64,000 bases of DNA, from assembly GCF_036181745.1 (NCBI RefSeq), contig NZ_CP108080.1:6823501-6887500 (forward strand), written 5' to 3'. Shown here one piece after another: positions 50,788-59,154 of this stretch; within the stretch, counting starts at the first letter, position 1; the number at the start of each line of letters is the position of its first letter. Position numbers and translations under genes: made by a program. The notes beneath the pieces are model-generated. The model saw only the letters and a program-made list of their open reading frames with translations. It was not told where the DNA came from and searched no databases. This DNA is from Streptomyces sp. NBC_00259. Its GTDB lineage: Bacteria > Actinomycetota > Actinomycetes > Streptomycetales > Streptomycetaceae.

Positions 50788-52123
50788 CGCCGGATTCGGA
50801 GCCCTCGCCGGCCTCGTGGGAGGTCTGGTCTTCGGCGGGGTGATGGTGCTGATCGGGTTCCTGCCCACCGTCGCGGCGATCGTCAGAACCGACTCGCCCG
50901 TCGTGGGCTTCACCGTCCACATGCTGCTCGCGGCGATCATCGGGAGCGTCTTCGGCGTGCTCGTGGCGCGGCAGCGCGAGCTGTTGTTCTGGGGGCTCGC
51001 GTACGGCGTGCTGTGGTGGTTCCTCGGGCCGCTGACGCTGCTGCCGATCCTGCTGGGCAGGCCCGTGGCCTGGGACGTGGCAACGGCGCAGGCGCTGATC
51101 CCCAGTCTGCTCGGCCATCTGGCCTACGGGGCCGTCACGGCCGCCGTCCTCGCCCTGCTGTCGCCCGGAGAGCGGCGGTTCGAGCCCGGTCTCGTGGTGC
51201 GCGCGACGGCCGCCGGGCTGCTCACCGCGCCGGTCCTCGGGCTCGGCTGGCGCGGGCTGATCGTGGGCGCGCTGGTCGGCGCCTCGTACGCGGTGATCTT
51301 CGGCGAACGCGGCGAGGGCAGCGGCCCCGCCCTGATCCGCGGCGCCGCCTTCGGCTTCGCGTGGTGGGCGCTCGCGGCGGTGACGATCTCGCCGCTGCTG
51401 GACGGCCGCGGCCTGCAGTGGACGCCGGCAGCCGTGCGCGTCGCCGTGGCATCGCTGCCCGGCCATCTGCTGCTCGGCGCCGGCACGGCCCTGCTCACCT
51501 GCTGGCTGGGCGGCCTGGCGCGAGCGGTGTTCTCCGACGACGTGCGGCACGCCCTGGAGGGACGCCTCGTCGGTGGGCGGGTCATCTCGATCTGGCACGG
51601 CGTCATCGCCGGACTGGCCGGCGGCGTGATCTTCACCGGCGTCATGGTCGCCGTGGGATTCCTGCCGGCCGTCGCCGCCCTGGTCGGCTCGGGGTCCGCC
51701 ATCGTCGGCCTCGTGATCCACCTGCTGATCTCCCAGGTCGTCGGCGTCACCTACGCGGTCCTCTTCCGCCGTCGCAGCTTCGACCCGGCGTCGGGGATCG
51801 GCTGGGGTGTGTCCTACGGCTTCCTCTGGTGGGTCCTGGGGAACCTGACGCTGCTTCCCGTGCTGCTCGGCGCCACACCGCGGTGGAGCGGCGCCGCGCT
51901 GGCCCTGGCCTTCCCCTCCCTCATCGGCCACCTCGCCTATGGCGCGGTGGTCGGCCTGGTGTACCAGCGGCTGGAGGAGCGGGTCAGCCCCTGGCACCTG
52001 ACCCGCAGCGAGGCCGCCACGGCGCGGGCGGCCGCGCGCCACGAGCAAACGCTGAGCGCGGCCCCCGCGTTGTGGAGCCTGGTCACGTGCGTGGCCTTGC
52101 TCATCCCCATCCTGGTGTCCTGA
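50780..52123 (+). CDS. polytopic membrane protein with triplicated unit
   Basis: The 447-residue protein starts at ATG 50780, 8 nt after AAGGA inside the dehydrogenase gene. Three related units are visible. Unit 1 (about 1-115) and unit 3 (about 265-385) share GGVMVLIGFLP/TGVMVAVGFLP, VLWWFLGPLTLLPILLG/FLWWVLGNLTLLPVLLG and ALIPSLLGHLAYGA/AFPSLIGHLAYGA. The middle (about 160-250) has only the second part (FAWWALAAVTISPLLDG, VASLPGHLLLGA). It resembles the membrane domain at the start of the preceding dehydrogenase in hydrophobic pattern. The function is unknown; coupling suggests a joint complex. Confidence 0.8.
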   Translation: MRNAGFGALAGLVGGLVFGGVMVLIGFLPTVAAIVRTDSPVVGFTVHMLLAAIIGSVFGVLVARQRELLFWGLAYGVLWWFLGPLTLLPILLGRPVAWDVATAQALIPSLLGHLAYGAVTAAVLALLSPGERRFEPGLVVRATAAGLLTAPVLGLGWRGLIVGALVGASYAVIFGERGEGSGPALIRGAAFGFAWWALAAVTISPLLDGRGLQWTPAAVRVAVASLPGHLLLGAGTALLTCWLGGLARAVFSDDVRHALEGRLVGGRVISIWHGVIAGLAGGVIFTGVMVAVGFLPAVAALVGSGSAIVGLVIHLLISQVVGVTYAVLFRRRSFDPASGIGWGVSYGFLWWVLGNLTLLPVLLGATPRWSGAALALAFPSLIGHLAYGAVVGLVYQRLEERVSPWHLTRSEAATARAAARHEQTLSAAPALWSLVTCVALLIPILVS

Positions 52124-52272
52124 GTCCGGTCCGGGCTGGGCATGTCCGGTCGGGTCCGGGCCGGTCGGGACCGGTCATGTCCGGTCTGGTCATGTCCGGC
52201 CCGGGCCCGGAAAGCGGTGGAGCGGGTGGCGACGGCCACCCGCTCCACTTCCTCCCGCGCGACGCGGGCCGG

Positions 52273-52782
52273 TCAGGTGAGCTGCTTCAGCTCGGCAGCG
52301 CCGAACGACACGCTGAAGCGTTCGCACCAGATCGTCACCGTGGAGAACGTGTTCAGGTCGGTGCCCTGAGGGATCGCGTAGTTCTGGTTGCCCTCGTTGC
52401 CCTTGAGGTCGCCGAGGTCGACGTACTTGCCGTCGTCGAGGTTGCCGCCTCCGTCCTGCTTGACCGGCTGGTCGCTGAGCCACACGTGCAGGGCCGGGCC
52501 GTCGGAGGTACGCAGGTTCGTCAGGCGCAGCGTCGCCGTCCCGTCCGCGAGCCGCTGGATCTCCACCGAGCCGCTGGTCTCGTGCTCGTGGGAGATGAAG
52601 CTGCCGTTCGCCACCTGCTTGGCCTGCGCGGCCCCCTGCCCGTCGGTGGCCACCGGAGCCGCCTCATCGACGCGTTCCGTGGTGAGCAGCCGCCAGGGCT
52701 GGAAGAGATAGAGCCCGATGGCCGCCGCGAGGACGACCACGACGGTGCTGATCCAGAGGACAGGGCTTTTGGTCCGGGACAT
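52273..52782 (-). CDS. membrane-anchored DM13-domain protein
   Basis: This 169-residue protein has one N-terminal membrane helix (LWISTVVVVLAAAIGLYLFQPW) with the rest outside. The DM13 domain has GSFISHEHETSGSVEIQRL, LRLTNLRTSDGPALHVWLSD and NYAIPQGTDLNTFSTVTIWCERFSVSFGAAEL, with the conserved late Cys that is proposed to act in electron transfer. It is convergent with the triplicated membrane protein gene. Direct repeats of CATGTCCGGTC (52141-52200) fill the gap. Confidence 0.9.
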   Translation of the reverse strand: MSRTKSPVLWISTVVVVLAAAIGLYLFQPWRLLTTERVDEAAPVATDGQGAAQAKQVANGSFISHEHETSGSVEIQRLADGTATLRLTNLRTSDGPALHVWLSDQPVKQDGGGNLDDGKYVDLGDLKGNEGNQNYAIPQGTDLNTFSTVTIWCERFSVSFGAAELKQLT

Positions 52783-52960
52783 CAGGTTTCCGTTTCCGTT
52801 TCTGTTGGGTGTTCAGGCCCACCCGGTGGCCGGGCGTGGCGCCGAAGCAACCGTCGGCGGTGGCCTCGGCGTTGTGGCCACATCGCCCTCAGAGACGGCA
52901 GGACCGGGAAACGTTACACGCAGGGCCGTCGCACGTGGCGTTGCCGCACATATGCCGCTG

Positions 52961-53016
52961 CACGTGGCGCCGTTGTACGTGGCGCCGTTGCACGTAGTGC
53001 CGTTGCACGTAACGCC
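52961..53016. repeat. 15-bp tandem repeat, about 3.7 copies
   Basis: CACGTGGCGCCGTTG-type units start at 52961, 52976 and 52991, with a partial fourth at 53006. They stand just before the hydrolase-OsmC gene (27 bp from its ATG) in the divergent gap 52783-53042, so they may form part of its promoter. Confidence 0.7.
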
Positions 53017-53042
53017 TGGCGCCCTTCGTCGCACTGAGCCGT

Positions 53043-54203
53043 ATGAACACCAGAGAGGTTTCCTTCCCGGGCTCCTGCGGGGAGCCGCTGTCCGGCCGCC
53101 TGGAGTTGCCCACCGGCCCCGTGGTGGCGACGGCCCTGTTCGCCCACTGCTTCACCTGCGGCAAGGACTCGGTCGCCGCCACCAGGATCTCGCGTGAGCT
53201 GGCGGCACGCGGCGTAGCCGTCCTGCGCTTCGACTTCACCGGTCTCGGCCGGTCGGGGGGCGACTTCGCCGACACCACCTTCACCTCCAACGTCGACGAC
53301 CTGGTGCGCGCCGCCGGCCATCTGCGCGACACGATCGGAGCGCCGAGCATCCTCATCGGCCATTCCCTTGGTGGCGCCGCCGTCCTGGCGGCGGCGAACT
53401 CGATCGTCGAGGCCAAGGCCGTCGTCACCATCGGCGCACCGGCCGACACCGCTCACGTCGAGCATCTGCTCGGCTCCTCGCGGGCCGAGATCGAGGCGAG
53501 CGGGGTGGCCGAGGTGGTGCTGGCCGGCCGGTCCTTCCGGATCGGCAAGCAGTTCCTCACCGACATCGGGCGGCAGAACCAGCGGGAGCGCATCGCCGGA
53601 CTGCGCCGTGCCCTGCTGGTCATGCACGCGCCGCAGGATGATCTGGTGGGCGTGGAGAACGCCAGGCTCATCCACGACGCGGCACGCCACCCCAAGTCCT
53701 TCGTCTCGCTGGACGGCGCCGACCACCTGCTCACCGATCGCACGGACGCCGCCTACGTGGCGGAGGTCCTCGCGGCGTGGGTCGGCCGCTACCTCGACGG
53801 TCCGCGGGACGCGGGCGGCGAGCCGGGAGTGGTCACGGTTGCGGAGACCGGCAAGGGGGAGTTCCAGCAGACGGTCACCTCGGGTCGGCACCGCCTGATC
53901 GCCGACGAACCCCGCTCCTTCGGCGGCGCCGACACCGGCCCGGGCCCCTTCGACCTGCTGCTGGCCGGCCTCGGCGCCTGCACGTCGATGACGGTCCGTA
54001 TGTACGCCGACTCCCAGCAGCTCCCGCTCGAACAGGTCGCGGTGTCGCTGCGGATGAAGGACAAGGACACGATCCTCAAGGAACTCGTGCTCAGCGGCGA
54101 ACTCACCACGGAGCAGCGGGAGAAGCTGCACGAGATCGCCGACAGATGCCCGGTCCACCGGACGTTGACCGGTGACCTCACGATCGAGACGACGATCCCA
54201 TGA
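53043..54203 (+). CDS. alpha/beta-hydrolase-OsmC fusion protein
   Basis: The 386-residue protein starts at ATG 53043; the ribosome site is weak. The N-terminal hydrolase (about 1-250) has FAHCFTCGKDS, LRFDFTGLGRSGG, the nucleophile elbow IGHSLGG and the late GADHLL His. The C-terminal OsmC domain (about 265-386) has LLLAGLGACTSMTVRMYAD and ADRCPVHRTLTG with both reactive Cys. Such fusions occur in actinobacteria and proteobacteria. The OsmC part would reduce hydroperoxides; the hydrolase may release acyl groups from lipid peroxides. Confidence 0.92.
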   Translation: MNTREVSFPGSCGEPLSGRLELPTGPVVATALFAHCFTCGKDSVAATRISRELAARGVAVLRFDFTGLGRSGGDFADTTFTSNVDDLVRAAGHLRDTIGAPSILIGHSLGGAAVLAAANSIVEAKAVVTIGAPADTAHVEHLLGSSRAEIEASGVAEVVLAGRSFRIGKQFLTDIGRQNQRERIAGLRRALLVMHAPQDDLVGVENARLIHDAARHPKSFVSLDGADHLLTDRTDAAYVAEVLAAWVGRYLDGPRDAGGEPGVVTVAETGKGEFQQTVTSGRHRLIADEPRSFGGADTGPGPFDLLLAGLGACTSMTVRMYADSQQLPLEQVAVSLRMKDKDTILKELVLSGELTTEQREKLHEIADRCPVHRTLTGDLTIETTIP

Positions 54204-54271
54204 AGCCCCTTTCGAGCGGCTGTCGATGACCGGCGCCTGCTCAGGCACCTGCGGGCGACCGCCCAACGACA

Positions 54272-54305
54272 GGGCCGACTCGAGGGACCAGCCCCGAGTC
54301 GGCCC
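54272..54305. terminator. strong hairpin after the hydrolase-OsmC gene
   Basis: GGGCCGACTCG and CGAGTCGGCCC form a perfect 11-bp stem with a 12-nt loop, 69 bp after the stop codon and before a minisatellite. Confidence 0.75.
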
Positions 54306-54370
54306 CGGACTCTCCTCAACGCCGGCTACAGGATCGCGGCGGCCGTTGTGACGTCGACGGGAGTTCTCGA

Positions 54371-54482
54371 CCGGAACCCCAGAACGCCGGAACCCCAGAA
54401 CGCCGGAACCCCAGAACGCCGGAACCCCAGAACGCCGGAACCCCGGAACCCCGGAACCCCGGAACCCCGGAGCGCCGGAACG
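54371..54482. repeat. 8/16-bp minisatellite
   Basis: Four perfect 16-bp units CCGGAACCCCAGAACG (54371-54434) are followed by four perfect 8-bp units CCGGAACC (54435-54466) and two variants. The 16-mer is itself two diverged 8-mers, so the whole is 14 steps of 8 bp. It fills the gap between the convergent hydrolase-OsmC and coiled-coil genes. Confidence 0.85.
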
Positions 54483-54516
54483 GGCGGAATGCCGGAACCA
54501 GCCGGGACGTCGACCC

Positions 54517-55473
54517 TCAGTCGTTCTGAGCGGGGTGCGGCTGCTCGGGTCCGACGGAGAGCCCGGCCCTCGCACGGCGCAGCTCATCGGCCTCGTCGCG
54601 GACGCTGTCGAGCCTGACTTCGAGCATGCTGACACGCTCGCGGTAGCGCTCCAGCTCGGCCCGGACGAATTCGGCGTCCGCCACCTGGCGGGCCGTCTCC
54701 TCGCGGATCGCGGCGGTCTCCTCGGCGAACTTCCGCTCACCGGCCTCGAGCTGGGCGATGGCCATGTCGCCCGCCTCCTCGGCCAGCGTGGCGCGCTGCT
54801 CGGCGGCCAGGATGCGCTGCGCGGCGGCCCGCGTGACGGTCTCGATCCGCGCCTCGGCTGCCGCGGAGTCCGTGATGATCGCCAGCTCCTCGATGTAGCC
54901 GGGCAGATCGGTGGAGAGCTGGTTGACGTGGCCGGCGAGCTGGTTGATGAGTGCGACGAGGGCGTCGCGCGACTGGGCGGCCGGGGCGTCGGCGGCGGCC
55001 GGCATGTCCATCATCGCCATCATCTCGTCGTCAAGTGCCTCCGGCGACGCCTCCTCGATTCCCTCGGCGGCGGGAGCCTGTACGAGCTCCTGGGGCACCA
55101 CCTCAGCTCCGGGGACCTGCCCGAACGCCTGGGGCGCCGCGTCCGTGGCGGGCGTCCGCCCGACCGCACCGGGCGCCGCACCAGCGGGGGAGGCCTGCCC
55201 GAAGGCGGCGGACGACGACTGCTCGGCGACCGGTGCCTGGGTCCCCTGCGCGCCCTCCTTGGCCGCCTTCTTGGCTTCGGCTGCCGCGCGCCTGTCCTCC
55301 TTGCGCTGCAGCCGCTTGGCGCGGAACTTCCTGAACGCGCCGAGCGCGTTGTGGTCGGGGTGCGGGCAGTAGCGGGGCGCCGGACCCTGCGCGCCGGCCG
55401 TGGGCGGCTCGGGCGGATTGGTGCAACCCGGGTAGGCGCAGTTGGGGATGGTCTCTATGGTCTCGACGGTCAT
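54517..55473 (-). CDS. Cys/His-finger coiled-coil protein
   Basis: The 318-residue protein starts at ATG 55473 behind GAAGGA. An N-terminal finger (NCAYPGCTNPPEP and RYCPHPDHNALGAFRKFRAKR, about 9-62) has Cys-Cys-Cys-His ligands. An Ala/Gly/Pro/Gln-rich stretch covers about 85-170. From about 185 a long coiled coil follows (RDALVALINQLAGHVNQLSTDLPGYIEELAIITDSAAAEARIETV to AELERYRERVSMLEVRLDSVRDEADELRRAR). I do not recognise the family. It looks like a scaffold or DNA-related structural protein; related proteins may occur on actinomycete mobile elements, but nothing here proves that. Confidence 0.75.
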   Translation of the reverse strand: MTVETIETIPNCAYPGCTNPPEPPTAGAQGPAPRYCPHPDHNALGAFRKFRAKRLQRKEDRRAAAEAKKAAKEGAQGTQAPVAEQSSSAAFGQASPAGAAPGAVGRTPATDAAPQAFGQVPGAEVVPQELVQAPAAEGIEEASPEALDDEMMAMMDMPAAADAPAAQSRDALVALINQLAGHVNQLSTDLPGYIEELAIITDSAAAEARIETVTRAAAQRILAAEQRATLAEEAGDMAIAQLEAGERKFAEETAAIREETARQVADAEFVRAELERYRERVSMLEVRLDSVRDEADELRRARAGLSVGPEQPHPAQND

Positions 55474-55498
55474 TTTCCTTCGGCCTTTCGTTGCTGGC

Positions 55499-56200
55499 TT
55501 AGCGATATTCCGGATTCTCGAAGTCGAAACGGCATCCTGCGTCCCACTGCGACCGCTGGTTCCCGTGCGCCGGAACGCCACCGGCGTTCTTGAGCAGCCG
55601 GGCCAGATGCAACAGGTTCCACGTCATGAACGTGGTGTTCCTGTTGGTGAAGTCGTTGGCGGGACCGCCGGAGTCGGGATCGAGATAGGAGGGGCCTGGC
55701 CCGGCTTCGCCGATCCAGCCCGCGTCCGCCTGCGGCGGGATGGTGTAGCCCAGGTGCTGCAGGCTGTACAGGACGTTCATGGCGCAGTGCTTGGCGCCGT
55801 CTTCGTTGCCGGTGATCAGGCAGCCGCCCACGCGCCCGTAATAGGCGTACTGACCGGCATCGTTGAGCAGGCCCGAGCAGGCGTAGAGCCGCTCGATGAC
55901 CAGCTTGGCGACCGAGCTGTTGTCACCCAGCCAGATCGGCCCGGCGATGACGAGGATGTCGGCGGCCATCACCCGCTGGTAGATCGACGGCCACGCGTCG
56001 CGCTCCCAGCCGTGCTCCGTCATGTCCGGCCACACCCCGGTGGCGATGTCATGGTCGATCGCCCGCAGATGCTCGACCTGAACGCCCTGCTTCTCCATGA
56101 TCCGCGAGCTGAGGTCGATCAGGCCCTGCGTGTGGCTGCGCTCCGGGCTCCTCTTCAGCGTGCAGTTGAGGAACAGCGCACTCAGGTCGTCATGGCTCAT
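55499..56200 (-). CDS. flavodoxin-fold NAD(P)H-dependent oxidoreductase, paralogue 2
   Basis: The 233-residue protein starts at ATG 56200 behind GAGGGG (MSHDDLSALFLNCTLKRSPE). It aligns without gaps to the product of 44327-45046, with long identical runs such as IDHDIATGVWPDMTEHGW and NVLYSLQHLGYTIPP. The same FMN motifs are present. The duplication is old enough for the promoter regions to differ: the 9-bp dyad of paralogue 1 is absent. It starts 25 bp upstream of the coiled-coil gene and may be its operon partner. Confidence 0.88.
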   Translation of the reverse strand: MSHDDLSALFLNCTLKRSPERSHTQGLIDLSSRIMEKQGVQVEHLRAIDHDIATGVWPDMTEHGWERDAWPSIYQRVMAADILVIAGPIWLGDNSSVAKLVIERLYACSGLLNDAGQYAYYGRVGGCLITGNEDGAKHCAMNVLYSLQHLGYTIPPQADAGWIGEAGPGPSYLDPDSGGPANDFTNRNTTFMTWNLLHLARLLKNAGGVPAHGNQRSQWDAGCRFDFENPEYR

Positions 56201-56566
56201 ACCCCTCAGTGCGGCGGGAGCGTCGAACGTTACAAGGACCACGTACGCGTACTTGGGGCTCGGCGGATACCGGCGGCGAGGGGGTGGGGACAGACCCGAC
56301 GACCGGAGTGAATCGCGCACATGCCCCGCAGGAGCTCCGCGCGGCGTCCCGCCAAGTGGCGCACGACTTCCGGATGCGCGATATCGCCGAGCGGGCCCAC
56401 CATCGGTGGTCGGCCCGCCGCCACGACGGCGGCCTGCTTCACGCCGACGGTCACCACTCGGCGTGCAGGTCCCACCGCCGTAAGCGGGTGAGAACCGGGC
56501 GTGGCAACACGGTCGACGGCGCGAAAGTGCCTAGCTTTCCGTCAGAAGCACGGAAAGGGGCAAGGG
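56201..56566. other. 366-bp divergent region without a clear gene
   Basis: It separates the leftward flavodoxin-fold gene from the rightward POT transporter gene. An open frame from a GTG near 56310 (VNRAHAPQELRAASRQVAHDF...) runs into the shadow frame of the transporter and has no ribosome site; I do not call it. Promoters for both neighbours must be here. Confidence 0.5.
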
Positions 56567-58051
56567 TTGATCAGCACGTCCGAAGCGTCTCCGCCCGGTC
56601 GTACGTTCTTCGGTCATCCTTGGGGTCTTTCCACCCTCTTCATGACCGAGATGTGGGAGCGGTTCAGCTATTACGGCATGCGTGCCCTGCTCGCCGTCTA
56701 TCTCGCCGCACCGGTGAGCGAGGGGGGCCTCGGATTTCCGACCAGCACGGCCATCGCCATCTTCAGTGTGTACCTCTCGATGGTCTATCTGCTGACGCTC
56801 CCGGGCGGCTGGGTCTCGGACCGCTTCCTCGGGCCGCGGAAATCGGTGACGGTCGCCTGCGTCATCATCATGATCGGGCACTTCCTTCTCGCGGTGCCCA
56901 CCGAAGGGTTCTTCTTCGCCGGTCTGTTCTTCGTGGCCGTCGGCTCCGGCCTGGTGAAGGCGAACATCTCGACGATGGTGGGCCATCTCTACCAGGGCGC
57001 GCTGGAATGGCGCCGGGACAGTGCGTTCACCATCTTCTACATGGGCATCAATCTCGGTGCCTTCTTCGCCCCGCTGGTGATCGGGACCATCGGGCAGAAG
57101 GTGGGATACCACCTGGGGTTCGCGGTGGCCGGCGTGGGGATGGCGCTCGGCCTGGTCCAGTACCTCCTCGGGCGCCGCTCCCTGAGCCCGCACAGCGATC
57201 TCGTCCCCGCACCGCTGGACGCCGCACAACGAGCCGCGTTGGTGAAGAAAGGCCTTCTGTGGCTGCTGGTGCCCGTCGTCTTCTACGCCGTCGTCGTGCT
57301 CTCCGGGCACTACACCCTCAACTGGGTGGTGGTTCCCCTGACCATCATCGGCCTGGTGTTCCCGGCGTGGACGCTGTTCAGGATCAGGCGGGATCCCGAG
57401 CTCACCGTTCCGGAGCGGCAGCGGATGACGGCCTACGTATGGCTGTTCGTCGCCGCAGCGATCTTCTGGATGATCTACGACCAGGGCGGCTCGACCCTCA
57501 ACATCTTCGCCGCCAAGAACACCGACACCACGTTCGCCGGGATCGACTTCCCCTCGAGTTGGTTCCAGTCGCTGAACCCGTTGTTCATCATGGCCCTCGG
57601 CCCGGTGTTCGCATGGCTCTGGCAGTGGCTCGCCGCCCGGCACAAAGAACCGTCCACGCCCGCCAAGTTCGCCGTCGGTCTCATTCTGGTCGGCCTGTCC
57701 TTCGTCGTCTTCCTGCCGGCGCTGGCGGCGGCCGCGAACGGCAACCTGGTCTCCCCGCTGTGGCTGTGCGCCATCTACCTCGTGCAGACGGTCGGCGAGT
57801 TGTGCCTGTCGCCGGTGGGCCTGTCCGTCACCACCAAGCTCGCGCCGGAGAAGTACGGCAGCCAGATGATGGGCGTGTGGTTCCTGGCCGTGACGGCGGG
57901 CGACTGCGTGACCTCGCTCGCCTCCCTCGCCGGAGCCAACCTCGACGGACGCCCGTTCGTCGTCGCGGAGGTGACGGTCGCGGTGGTGGTCGGCCTGGTC
58001 ATCCTGCTCTTCCGCAAACAGATCAGCAGCCGCTTCGTCGGCCACCACTGA
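56567..58051 (+). CDS. POT-family proton-dependent peptide transporter
   Basis: The preferred start is TTG 56567 (LISTSEASPPGRTFFGHPWGLSTLF) after GGGGCAAGGG; an in-frame ATG at 56501 would add 22 basic residues without a ribosome site. The product has about 494 residues and 14 membrane segments. FMTEMWERFSYYGMRALLAVYL is the ExxER motif used in proton coupling, and FTIFYMGINLGAFFAPL is the PTR2 signature. It imports di- and tripeptides. Confidence 0.92.
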   Translation: MISTSEASPPGRTFFGHPWGLSTLFMTEMWERFSYYGMRALLAVYLAAPVSEGGLGFPTSTAIAIFSVYLSMVYLLTLPGGWVSDRFLGPRKSVTVACVIIMIGHFLLAVPTEGFFFAGLFFVAVGSGLVKANISTMVGHLYQGALEWRRDSAFTIFYMGINLGAFFAPLVIGTIGQKVGYHLGFAVAGVGMALGLVQYLLGRRSLSPHSDLVPAPLDAAQRAALVKKGLLWLLVPVVFYAVVVLSGHYTLNWVVVPLTIIGLVFPAWTLFRIRRDPELTVPERQRMTAYVWLFVAAAIFWMIYDQGGSTLNIFAAKNTDTTFAGIDFPSSWFQSLNPLFIMALGPVFAWLWQWLAARHKEPSTPAKFAVGLILVGLSFVVFLPALAAAANGNLVSPLWLCAIYLVQTVGELCLSPVGLSVTTKLAPEKYGSQMMGVWFLAVTAGDCVTSLASLAGANLDGRPFVVAEVTVAVVVGLVILLFRKQISSRFVGHH

Positions 58052-58166
58052 GCCTCCCGGACCCCGTACCGGCTGGGCCGGAACGCCGGCCCGAACGTGG
58101 GTGGTGGCCCGCCCGGTGACGTAGCGGCAGTCCGCGTCGTGGTCGACCGGCGGGAGCGCGGATACG

Positions 58167-58949
58167 GTGACCCGCGTGGACAGGGACGAACGGCTGCTGC
58201 ACGCCTCGTCGTTCGGCGCAGCGGCGGTCGCCTACGACGAGCACCGTCCGGACTACGCGCAGGCGGCGGTGCGCTGGGCGCTCGAGTCTGCGCCCGGTCC
58301 GCGTGTGCTCGACCTCGGCGCCGGAACCGGGAAGCTGACCGCCACGCTGGTCGCGCTGGGTGCCGACGTCATCGCGGTCGAGCCCGACCCGGCGATGCTG
58401 ACCGAGCTGCGCCGCTCGCTGCCGGCCGTCCGTGCCCTGCCGGGCAGCGCCGAGGTGATCCCGCTGCCGGACGCCTCCGTCGACGCCGTGCTGGCCGGCA
58501 ACGCCATGCACTGGTTCGACATGGCCGTCGCGGGACCCGAGATCGCCAGGGTCCTCGCACACGGTGGCGTCCTGGCCGGCCTGTGGAACGTCATGGACGA
58601 CCGCGTCGAGTGGGTGGCCGGGCTCGCACGGATCAGCGGGAGCGCGGCCATCGGCCCGCGTGACACGCCCACCAGTTGGCGCGCCGAGACGGCCGACGCA
58701 CACCTTCCGAAGACCGGCGAGGCCGCCCGGTTCGGCTCGCCGGAGCAGGTCGAGTTCCCGCACGGGCAGGTGCGCACCGCCGCCTCCCTCGTCGCGACCT
58801 TCCCGCCCAAGGGGGCCACCTGGCTTGCCGGGCTTGTCGATTCCCCCGGCGCGGGCACCTGGTACGTGGGCGGCGCCCTCCTGACCGGAGTCGCCTGCCT
58901 GACGGCCCTCGGTGCACGAGGGCGCAGGAGGTCCCGCGCGTCGACGTAG
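58167..58949 (+). CDS. class I SAM-dependent methyltransferase with unusual C-terminus
   Basis: The 260-residue protein starts at GTG 58167. RVLDLGAGTGKLTATLVALGADVIAVEPDPAML binds SAM, and DAVLAGNAMHWFDMAVAGPEIARVLAHGGVLAGLWNVMDDRVEW matches the YcgJ/trans-aconitate-methyltransferase-like family. After SLVATF (about residue 210) the family's usual end is missing. Instead comes PPKGATWLAGLVDSPGAGTWYVGGALLTGVACLTALGARGRRRSR, a hydrophobic helix with a basic end, as in cell-wall-anchored proteins. This may be an in-frame junction of two genes. Confidence 0.8.
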   Translation: MTRVDRDERLLHASSFGAAAVAYDEHRPDYAQAAVRWALESAPGPRVLDLGAGTGKLTATLVALGADVIAVEPDPAMLTELRRSLPAVRALPGSAEVIPLPDASVDAVLAGNAMHWFDMAVAGPEIARVLAHGGVLAGLWNVMDDRVEWVAGLARISGSAAIGPRDTPTSWRAETADAHLPKTGEAARFGSPEQVEFPHGQVRTAASLVATFPPKGATWLAGLVDSPGAGTWYVGGALLTGVACLTALGARGRRRSRAST

Positions 58950-59154
58950 GCGGGCGGGTCCAGCCGGTGGCCGCGCCGCCGCAGGGCCGCTGCCGCGCTG
59001 CGCCCCCGCCTACGGGCGAAGGCGCTGCGGCCCCCCTGCGGGCGAAGGCGCGTGACCGTCGGGCCGACCGTTCGTCGTGCCCGGGATACCGTTCATCGCA
59101 TACGGTCGACGCGGAGGCTTCTCAACCGCTTGTGTGCTTCCTACCGTTCGGATC

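Noticed and set aside
56209..56566. Basic Arg/His-rich open frame upstream of the peptide transporter
   Set aside because: It lacks a ribosome site and continues as the out-of-frame shadow of the transporter gene.
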